From Parvularculaceae bacterium UBA4496 (GTDB taxonomy: Bacteria; Pseudomonadota; Alphaproteobacteria; Caulobacterales; Parvularculaceae): DNA of 12,738 nucleotides. The translations under genes were made by a program, and so were the position numbers. A model generated the notes under the pieces. The model saw nothing but the letters and a program-made list of their open reading frames with translations, was not told where the DNA came from and ran no database searches. Location: positions 37,778 to 50,515 of the forward strand of contig DGNI01000052.1 in NCBI GenBank assembly GCA_002388885.1, written 5' to 3'. Numbering within the stretch: the first letter of the stretch is position 1; each line of letters starts with the position of its first letter. Shown here piece by piece: positions 6,809 through 12,738 of this stretch.

Positions 6809-6853
6809 TTTTTACTTGGCGTCAGCGGCATGTCGCCGCCCAGCTCCAAGGGA

Positions 6854-9586
6854 TCAGAAGTTGTAACGCGCCCCAAAGATAAAGTTGCGCCCCGTATGGT
6901 GATAGAGAGTGGGCAGTCTCAGCATATCGAATGTCTGATGCTCGTATTCATCTGTCAGGTTGATCGCATCAAACGTGAGTTCAATATTATCCGTCACAGC
7001 GTATTGCATGGCGAAATCAAGATTGAACGTCGATGCAACACCGCGCTCTTCCCGTCCATCGCTGCTGCGCGGGTTTGTTGTCAGATAATCACTGCGGTAC
7101 GCGCCGGTAATTCGCGCGCCGAGCCGATCATCTTCGTAATAGAACGTTGCGTTCACCGCATGATCGGAAAATCCGATGATTTCATCGGAATCGACAAAGG
7201 TGTAGTTGCCCGTAAAGCCGGTATTGCCGAAGAAGCCAGGCAGAAATGTGAACGGCTGCTGATAAACTAGTTCCAAACCTTTAATTTTGGCGGAACCGCC
7301 ATTCGTAACCTGACTGATCTCTACAGCCGGATCGCCGCCGCCAGCAAGCAGGATGGCGAGAGGGCTTGTAGGTGATGCAACTGAAGCCGGCAGGCCGGTG
7401 GCGCTAAACGTCGTTTCTACAACATCCGACTGCAGGAAGAATGAAGAAACATCCTTGTAGAAAAGACCCGCGGCAAGCAACGCCTCATCCGCAAAGTACC
7501 ATTCAAGCGACAAATCGAGAGTAGTCGCGCGAAACGGATCAAGCCCTGGGTTGCCTTGGCTGATCTCAAACGGAGGGCCCGTGAAGGTGTCGATCGAGCC
7601 GCCTGGCGTCAGGTCGCCGAGCGAAGGACGCGCCATCACCTGCGCATACCCTGCACGGATCAGGAAGTCATCCGTCGCTTCAAGCACGAGATTAAAGGAC
7701 GGCAACCAGTCGTCATAGCTACGTTCAACGGAAACAAAGTCCGTACCGATGAAGCCGGTCGATGTCGTAGACGTTTCCACGTAGCGAACGCCGAAGTCAC
7801 CGCGCACTGGCAATCCGCCAGCGTCAAAGTTGAAATCGACCTGGAAGTAACCGCCGACATCTTTTTCCTTAACGCCGCGCGTATCCTGCACGCGCTGCAC
7901 AGGTGGAATATTGAAGAGGTCGATAAGGGCTGCGGCCGCACCAAAGTCGGGCGTCACCCACGAAGTATCAATTCCGGAGGGGGCATCAAGACCGTCGCCA
8001 AAGCCAGTCAGAATGTTTGCGATTGCATCCGTAACCGGAACGGCGTCATCAAAGCCCGCGAGACCAGAGACATCACCCTCAGCCCGCCCTTCGAATGTCG
8101 TAAATTCAAACTGCTTCCAGCTGAAACCGCCGCTTACAGAAACAGAGTCGTTCAAATCATAGGTCAGGTTCGCCTGAACTGTATCATAGGTGTTATCAAC
8201 CCCTTGTGGACGGTTTCTGTATTGCGTGAACAGGAACGCTGTTGGATCGTTTACATCCAGAGAACCGAAATCGACAAAGGCCGAATTGGGATTGTCCGTG
8301 AAGTCATAGGTATATCCGGTAACAGGGTTTGCTGCGTCAAAGAAAATTGTCGCCTGTTGTGGAATATTGAAGTCCGAGCGGGAAATGCCGCCGAAGATAT
8401 TTCCTCTCAGCCGGTCATTGAACTCATGTTCGATATTGCCGGTGAACTGATAGAATTCAGTCTCAAGCATATCGACACGATGTTCGGAACGAGCCGGAAC
8501 GAGACCATTGCCCGTATCAGCCTGAAGATCGCCGACAAGCCGTGACAAAACACCGTCGCTGTTTACCGTGAAATCGGTGACGTCGATATTATCCGTATTA
8601 CTGCGAATGAATACTTCAAGGAATTCTTCGCTACGGGTGCCGTCAAACTTCGAATAAAGGCCGTCAAAAGAGATCACGGTTGAGTCAGCGGGCCGGAACT
8701 GCATGGCCCCTGTGATCCCAAGCCGCTGCTGGTCGTAATCCAGCCGACCATAACGCGGGATTCGGGCGTAGTATGAGTTTTGTAAGGTTTGGCAGTCCGT
8801 TGGAAGCGGCGAGCCTGTACATGGCGTCCCGTTCACAGAGCGGAAGACGCCCTGGTCATCAAAACGTACTGTCGAAAAGCCTTCTTCCCTGATCACACGA
8901 TCCTGAAAGGCCACAGATACCAGAGCGCCCCATGTTTCTGAAGGATTAGTATAGGAGACAAGTCCGCCGAAGCGAGGGCCAATGTCTTCTGAAAGATCAT
9001 TATAAAGCGCGGAGCCAAATACGCTGCCGGTTACACCTGCGCCGTAATCGAAAGGTTGCGCTGTTTTCAATTCTACGTTTGCGCCCAGCGAACCTTCTTC
9101 AACCGATGCCGACTGACTTTTACGGACAACAAGTTCATTGAAAAGCTCTGAAGCGAAAGTGTTGAAGTCAAAAGCGCGACTTCTGTTCGAACCACCCGAT
9201 GCGTCGGAGCCGCCGCCCGTTGTCAACGCTTCCATGCCGTTGATGCGAACGCGCGTAAAATCGCCCCCAAGACCGCGAACGGTAATTCTGCGGCCCTCGC
9301 CAGCTTGCCGGTCAATCGACACGCCCGGAATGCGCTGCAGCGATTCCGCCAGATTCAGATCAGGAAAGTCTGCAATGTCTTCGGCGACAATCGCATCGAC
9401 AATTCCCGTTTCGTTGCGTTTCGTTTGCAGTGCAGCGCCAAGACTGCTTCTAAAACCGGTAACGATAATCGTATCTTCATTATCGTCATCCTGAGCTATC
9501 GCCGGAGCAGCGAAGCTCATCCCTGCCGCCAGCGCAATCAGCGATACGCCTACACGTCCATAAGTTTTGCCGTTCATGCCTGTCAT
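6854..9586 (-). CDS. TonB-dependent receptor, Xanthomonas/Caulobacter carbohydrate type
   Basis: A 910-residue outer-membrane receptor. Signal peptide residues 1-31 (ending APAIA), then a short acidic spacer and the TonB-box-like DTIIVTGF (38-45). The plug domain follows: AIVAEDIADFPDLNLAESL, RIPGVSIDRQAGEGRRITVRGL, and the RINGMEA and NELVVRKSQSA motifs. The remainder is a 22-strand-type barrel with LRLPTLYHH near the end and the last residue Phe in ARYNF, the outer-membrane insertion signal. The sequence style is that of the proteobacterial TonB_Xanth_Caul family, used to import oligosaccharides. The ATG at 9586 has a near-perfect GGAGG (9593-9597) 6 nt upstream, so I prefer it to the ATG three codons later. 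Two operators lie 45-80 bp upstream, so import is expected to be induced with the lyase. The likely cargo is oligogalacturonide or another uronate oligosaccharide; specificity cannot be read from sequence. Confidence 0.95.
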   Translation of the reverse strand: MTGMNGKTYGRVGVSLIALAAGMSFAAPAIAQDDDNEDTIIVTGFRSSLGAALQTKRNETGIVDAIVAEDIADFPDLNLAESLQRIPGVSIDRQAGEGRRITVRGLGGDFTRVRINGMEALTTGGGSDASGGSNRSRAFDFNTFASELFNELVVRKSQSASVEEGSLGANVELKTAQPFDYGAGVTGSVFGSALYNDLSEDIGPRFGGLVSYTNPSETWGALVSVAFQDRVIREEGFSTVRFDDQGVFRSVNGTPCTGSPLPTDCQTLQNSYYARIPRYGRLDYDQQRLGITGAMQFRPADSTVISFDGLYSKFDGTRSEEFLEVFIRSNTDNIDVTDFTVNSDGVLSRLVGDLQADTGNGLVPARSEHRVDMLETEFYQFTGNIEHEFNDRLRGNIFGGISRSDFNIPQQATIFFDAANPVTGYTYDFTDNPNSAFVDFGSLDVNDPTAFLFTQYRNRPQGVDNTYDTVQANLTYDLNDSVSVSGGFSWKQFEFTTFEGRAEGDVSGLAGFDDAVPVTDAIANILTGFGDGLDAPSGIDTSWVTPDFGAAAALIDLFNIPPVQRVQDTRGVKEKDVGGYFQVDFNFDAGGLPVRGDFGVRYVETSTTSTGFIGTDFVSVERSYDDWLPSFNLVLEATDDFLIRAGYAQVMARPSLGDLTPGGSIDTFTGPPFEISQGNPGLDPFRATTLDLSLEWYFADEALLAAGLFYKDVSSFFLQSDVVETTFSATGLPASVASPTSPLAILLAGGGDPAVEISQVTNGGSAKIKGLELVYQQPFTFLPGFFGNTGFTGNYTFVDSDEIIGFSDHAVNATFYYEDDRLGARITGAYRSDYLTTNPRSSDGREERGVASTFNLDFAMQYAVTDNIELTFDAINLTDEYEHQTFDMLRLPTLYHHTGRNFIFGARYNF

Positions 9587-9590
9587 AATG

Positions 9591-9598
9591 TCCCTCCC
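9591..9598 (-). promoter_or_regulatory. Strong ribosome binding site of the TonB receptor gene
   Basis: GGGAGGGA on the minus strand, with the GGAGG core 6 nt from the ATG at 9586. It decides between the ATG at 9586 and the in-frame one at 9577, and predicts high translation of this receptor. Confidence 0.75.
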
Positions 9599-9630
9599 GT
9601 AACGTCGCTTAAAGCGTTAGTTTTTCACAT

Positions 9631-9644
9631 TGACACCGGTGTCA
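9631..9644. promoter_or_regulatory. Perfect 14-bp palindromic operator, proximal site of the TonB receptor promoter
   Basis: TGACACC-GGTGTCA is a perfect inverted repeat with a central CCGG, the best copy of the element in the window. It lies 45-58 bp upstream of the receptor ATG. On the minus strand an ATGACA at its left edge followed 17 nt later by AACTAA could serve as -35/-10, so binding would overlap the promoter; these hexamers are weak. Confidence 0.8.
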
Positions 9645-9652
9645 TTACGGTT

Positions 9653-9666
9653 TGCTACCGGTGTCA
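9653..9666. promoter_or_regulatory. Second operator copy upstream of the TonB receptor, 22 bp from the first
   Basis: TGCTACC-GGTGTCA: the right half is identical to the consensus and the left matches 5 of 7. Its centre is 22 bp from that of the perfect copy, about two helical turns, so two repressor dimers would bind the same DNA face. Confidence 0.65.
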
Positions 9667-10010
9667 TTCCGAGAACTTTATCTCACTCTCGCAGTCATGG
9701 CAAGACATTGCGCCAAAAATTCAACGTGCCATGGCTGGAGATACTAACATCTGTGCAGCGCACCAGCGTTTCGTGCTTCGTCATTTTCTCGTTTTGCGAT
9801 CTTGAGATTGCCCAAGGTCGCCTATTGGGCTGCATGCCGGTCGCGATAAGCGAGAGGACTGCTAGAGTCATAAAGCGAAGCTCGTTACTAGCTGCACGAA
9901 CTTTGAAATCAGTTTGTGACTTTTTCTGATATTGTGACCTCGCTCTTCTTCAGCCTAAACCTGTTCCGGAGAGTGTCATTGAAAAGAACTCAGAAAGAGC
10001 TGTTTTAAAT
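9667..10010. other. Non-coding divergent region between the TonB receptor and uxaC
   Basis: About 340 bp with no convincing gene; the short open frames here have no family features or ribosome sites. It contains a weak inverted repeat GCCCAA (9810-9815)/TTGGGC (9825-9830) and a TCGC/GCGA pair (9841-9844/9850-9853), possibly parts of a structured leader. A TTGAAA (9903-9908), 18 nt, TGATAT (9927-9932) arrangement is the best promoter guess for uxaC. No clear copy of the locus operator lies near the uxaC start; only a half-site-like GTGTCATT at 9973-9980. Confidence 0.5.
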
Positions 10011-11417
10011 ATGCCGGAACTGCATCCCGACAGGCTATTTTCTTCCGACGAAACGCAACGCATGATCGCGCGGCGGTTGTTTGCTCAAGTTGAATCCTTG
10101 CCGATCATCAGCCCGCATGGCCATACCGACCCTGCATGGTTTGCAGAAAACAACCATTTCGCCGACCCCGCATCGCTTCTAATTATTCCCGACCATTATA
10201 TTTTTCGCATGTTGCACTCTCAAGGCGTTCAGCTTGAGTCACTGGGCGTGCCAACAAACGACGGATCACCAGTTGAGCAGGATGCGCGAAAGATATGGCG
10301 CCTATTCGCCGAGCATTATTATCTTTTCCGTGGCGCGCCCACAAAAATGTGGATGGACTGGGTTTTGTCCTTTGTTTTTGGGATTACAGATGCGCTAAAC
10401 GTAGAAACAGCGGACAGGATATTCGATCGCATAAGCGAATGCCTTGAGAAAGATGAATTTCGTCCGCGCGCAATGTTTGACCAGTTCAACATTGAAGTGC
10501 TGGCCACAACCGAAAGCCCGAATGACACTCTCAGCCATCACAAAACCATTTTAGAAAGTAGCTGGAACGGCCGAGTCGTCACAGCATACCGGCCCGACCC
10601 AGTTGTCGATCCTGAATACGAAGGATTTAATGATAACATCAACCGGCTGAGCGAGCTGACCGGAGAAGACGCTCATAGCTGGCAAGGTTATCTCGCCGCA
10701 CATCGCAAACGCCGGGATTTTTTCAAATCCATGGGCGCGACTTCTACAGACCACGGTCACCCCACAGCGCAGACAGAAAACTTGGCTCCAGCTGAGGCGG
10801 AAAAGCTTTACGTAAAGGTGCTGTCTGGAAAGTGTACCGCTGCTGACGCTGAACAGTTCCGCGCGCAAATGCTTACTGAAATGGCGCGAATGAGCCTTGA
10901 TGACTGCCTCGTCATGCAGATTCATCCAGGTTCTTTCAGGAATCACAGCGCAAATCTTTTCGAACGCTTCGGGCGGGACAAGGGCGCGGACATTCCGGCG
11001 CCGACAAATTACGTTCACGCATTGAAGCCAATGCTAGACAAATTTGGTCACGAACCAGGCCTTACGGTTATCCTGTTTACCCTTGATGAAACTTCCTACG
11101 CGCGCGAAATTGCGCCGCTGGCGGGCGTTTATCCGGCTTTGCGCCTTGGCCCTGCGTGGTGGTTTCACGACAGTCCGGAAGGCATGCGGCGTTTCCGCGA
11201 ACAAACAACTGAAACAGCCGGATTTTACAATACGGTAGGGTTTAATGACGACACGCGCGCATTTCTTTCCATACCTGCGCGCCACGACGTCGCCAGGAGG
11301 ATGGACTGCGCGTTTCTTGCACAACTCGTCGCCGATCACAGGCTTAGTGAGGATGAGGCAACTGAGGTCGCTGTTGATCTTGCCTACACGCTCGCCAAGA
11401 AAGCGTACAAACTTTGA
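10011..11417 (+). CDS. uxaC: Uronate isomerase (glucuronate/galacturonate isomerase)
   Basis: A full-length 468-residue UxaC of the amidohydrolase superfamily. Landmarks: ISPHGHTDP with the metal-binding HxH at residues 36 and 38, IPDHYIFRMLHSQG (60-72), MQIHPGSFRNHS in the middle, LGPAWWFHDSPEGMRRFREQTTETAG, and GFNDDTR from residue 410 followed by SIPARHDVARR. All are strongly conserved in this family. The enzyme interconverts D-glucuronate with D-fructuronate and D-galacturonate with D-tagaturonate in the cytoplasm. It is the first gene of a plus-strand operon, with the reductase 5 bp behind it. The ATG at 10011 has only a weak AAAGAG sequence about 11 nt upstream, but no better start precedes the conserved N-terminal region. 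It handles saturated uronates released from polymer ends, complementing the DHU branch at the left of the window. Confidence 0.97.
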   Translation: MPELHPDRLFSSDETQRMIARRLFAQVESLPIISPHGHTDPAWFAENNHFADPASLLIIPDHYIFRMLHSQGVQLESLGVPTNDGSPVEQDARKIWRLFAEHYYLFRGAPTKMWMDWVLSFVFGITDALNVETADRIFDRISECLEKDEFRPRAMFDQFNIEVLATTESPNDTLSHHKTILESSWNGRVVTAYRPDPVVDPEYEGFNDNINRLSELTGEDAHSWQGYLAAHRKRRDFFKSMGATSTDHGHPTAQTENLAPAEAEKLYVKVLSGKCTAADAEQFRAQMLTEMARMSLDDCLVMQIHPGSFRNHSANLFERFGRDKGADIPAPTNYVHALKPMLDKFGHEPGLTVILFTLDETSYAREIAPLAGVYPALRLGPAWWFHDSPEGMRRFREQTTETAGFYNTVGFNDDTRAFLSIPARHDVARRMDCAFLAQLVADHRLSEDEATEVAVDLAYTLAKKAYKL

Positions 11418-11422
11418 AGACC

Positions 11423-12738
11423 ATGCCCGAAAACGCAGCTCGACTTTCTGATGCAACGCTAGGGCAGCTAAAAAATAGCGTAAACGTCCCTCAATTCGAT
11501 CGCAGTCAACTTGCGATTGGACAGGTGCATTTGGGCGTTGGCGCTTTTTTCAAGGCGCATGTTGCACAGTACACACAGCGCGCCATCGAAAAGGCGAGCG
11601 GAGATTGGGGGGTCTGCGGCGTGAGCCTGCAGAGTTCGAATGTTCGAAACACGCTGTTACCGCAGGACAATCTTTTCACCGTAACGGAGAAAAATGGCGC
11701 GGGAGCAAGCGTCAATGTTGTTTCTGTCTTGAAAGAAATTCTGGTCGCGCCGGAGAACCCGAAGGCGGTTGTCGACGCAATCACCGATCCGAAAGTGAAA
11801 CTGGTCACGCTAACGGTGACCGAAAAAGGCTATTGTCTCGACCCGGCGACGAACGAACTGCAGTTTGATCATCCGGATATTCAACATGATCTGAATTACC
11901 CAGCCGCGCCGCGTACCGCTATCGGCATTCTCGCGTCAGCAATAAAAATCCGACTGAAAGCGCGGCGGCGCCTCTCGGTCGTGAGCTGTGATAACCTTTC
12001 TTCTAACGGCATCCGTCTTCAAAGCGCCGTCAAAGAATTTATTGCCGAAGCCAGCCCTGAAATACTCCCGGCGTTTGACGATTTGGTCCGGTTTCCATCG
12101 ACGATGGTCGACAGGATTACGCCGGCGACCACCGAAGATGACTTGGGGGATGTCTACAAGTCATCCGGCCTCTATGACCAAGCCGCCGTCATAACAGAAC
12201 CTTTCACGCAATGGGTCATTGAAGACGCATTCACAACGGATCGCCCTGCCTGGGAAGGCGCCGGCGCGACGCTAGTAGGCGATGTTGCGCCTTACGAACT
12301 GGCGAAGTTGCGTTTGTTGAACGGACCGCATTCAACAATCGCCTATCTTGGATATCTGATGGGATACGAATTTGTATCGGATGCGATGGCCGACCCTGAT
12401 CTTTCTTCGTTTATCTTTGCCTTACAGGAAAAAGAAATCGCGCCGACTTTATCCACGCCCGCCGGTCTACCCTTGGCGCCATATATAATGGAACTAAACG
12501 AACGTTTTTGTAACCCGGCGCTGCGTCACAAGACTTGGCAGATCGCAATGGACGGATCACAGAAACTGCCGCAACGCTTGGTCGAAACAATTAGAGCACA
12601 ACTGAAAGAAGACGGTCCAATTGATCGCCTTTCGCTCGCTATCGCTGCTTGGACGCAATATGTTTCGGGTACAGATGAGAATGGTGAAGCAATTGACGTC
12701 CGCGACCCGATGGCTGAGCGTCTGAGAAAAATCGGGCA
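11423..12738 (+). CDS. uxuB: D-mannonate oxidoreductase (fructuronate reductase), UxuB/mannitol dehydrogenase family (partial at right edge)
   Basis: The frame is open from the ATG at 11423 to the window end: 438 codons, so roughly 40-60 residues are probably missing at the C-terminus. QVHLGVGAFFKAH (residues 34-45) is the nucleotide-binding motif of polyol-specific long-chain dehydrogenases; VVSCDNLSSNG holds Asn191, FPSTMVDRITP holds Asp230, and YELAKLRLLNGPHS holds Lys295, Asn300 and His303, the catalytic set of mannitol 2-dehydrogenase-type enzymes. WVIED (264-268) is also conserved. The usual FHRAH of the first motif is here FFKAH. UxuB reduces D-fructuronate to D-mannonate with NADH. 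The HLGVGAF form separates it from UxaB (tagaturonate reductase), which has a QFGEGNF-type motif. It begins 5 bp after the uxaC stop, so the two are one operon making consecutive steps. A relaxed specificity including tagaturonate cannot be excluded. Confidence 0.88.
   Translation, partial: MPENAARLSDATLGQLKNSVNVPQFDRSQLAIGQVHLGVGAFFKAHVAQYTQRAIEKASGDWGVCGVSLQSSNVRNTLLPQDNLFTVTEKNGAGASVNVVSVLKEILVAPENPKAVVDAITDPKVKLVTLTVTEKGYCLDPATNELQFDHPDIQHDLNYPAAPRTAIGILASAIKIRLKARRRLSVVSCDNLSSNGIRLQSAVKEFIAEASPEILPAFDDLVRFPSTMVDRITPATTEDDLGDVYKSSGLYDQAAVITEPFTQWVIEDAFTTDRPAWEGAGATLVGDVAPYELAKLRLLNGPHSTIAYLGYLMGYEFVSDAMADPDLSSFIFALQEKEIAPTLSTPAGLPLAPYIMELNERFCNPALRHKTWQIAMDGSQKLPQRLVETIRAQLKEDGPIDRLSLAIAAWTQYVSGTDENGEAIDVRDPMAERLRKIG

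Noticed and set aside
7556..8545. Long plus-strand open frame of 329 codons opposite the TonB receptor gene
   Set aside because: It lies wholly antisense to a well-supported receptor reading frame and its translation shows no family features; it is a composition shadow.
9630..9929. A possible small protein in the receptor-uxaC intergenic region
   Set aside because: It begins inside the operator, lacks a ribosome site, and its residues show no domain or signal-peptide pattern.
9965..9980. GTGTCATT in front of uxaC as a possible fifth operator
   Set aside because: Only the right half resembles the consensus; the left half matches 1 of 7 and the central CCGG is not in register.
11423..12738. 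UxaB (tagaturonate reductase) assignment for the last gene
   Set aside because: The nucleotide-binding motif HLGVGAF and the catalytic-region motifs are of the UxuB/mannitol dehydrogenase type.
1..12738. CRISPR arrays, tRNA or rRNA genes, insertion sequences, phage or defence genes
   Set aside because: No regularly spaced repeats, tRNA-like folds, transposase motifs or terminal inverted repeats were seen on either strand by inspection.

Overview
This window looks like part of a carbohydrate-utilisation locus of a Gram-negative alphaproteobacterium. The signs are a 910-residue TonB-dependent receptor of the Xanthomonas/Caulobacter type, two or three predicted surface or periplasmic lipoproteins, a LacI-type regulator, and mid-range GC with little strand bias. 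I cannot name the genus; Caulobacterales, Parvularculales or Sphingomonadales relatives are plausible. The substrate class is uronic-acid-containing polysaccharide, most simply pectin/pectate.

Layout. Positions 1-943 (minus strand) carry a two-gene unit: an RpiB-family isomerase and the start of a KduD/DhuD-type SDR dehydrogenase, cut by the window edge. Together these are expected to turn 4-deoxy-L-threo-5-hexosulose uronate (DHU, from unsaturated uronates made by lyases) into 2-keto-3-deoxygluconate. Positions 1052-3622 (minus) carry a pectate-lyase-like lipoprotein followed closely by a LacI-family repressor. Divergently from 3727 (plus) come a fumarylacetoacetase/2-keto-4-pentenoate-hydratase-superfamily enzyme and a translationally coupled small acidic lipoprotein with PepSY-like repeats. 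Positions 5117-9586 (minus) carry the TonB-dependent receptor and then, after a strong hairpin, a GH43 glycosidase lipoprotein. From 10011 (plus) come uronate isomerase UxaC and, 5 bp later, a UxuB-type reductase that runs off the right edge.

The most useful observation is a shared palindromic operator, TGACACC-GGTGTCA. It occurs as one perfect copy and one degenerate copy in tandem in front of the TonB receptor, as one copy between the pectate lyase and the hydratase-like gene (sitting between a -35-like and a -10-like element), and as one copy in front of the RpiB-type isomerase. This ties three transcription units to the LacI-family protein encoded here. No good copy was found directly in front of uxaC.

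Model: outer-membrane import by the TonB receptor; extracytoplasmic depolymerisation by the lyase and GH43; two cytoplasmic uronate branches (DHU via RpiB-type isomerase/KduD, saturated uronates via UxaC/UxuB). The reductase is of the UxuB/mannitol-dehydrogenase type, not UxaB, which points to fructuronate and hence glucuronate as well as or instead of galacturonate. The least explained parts are the hydratase-like enzyme and its PepSY-like lipoprotein partner, which are under the same operator but have no obvious step in the known pathway. I saw no tRNA, rRNA, CRISPR, insertion sequence or phage gene.
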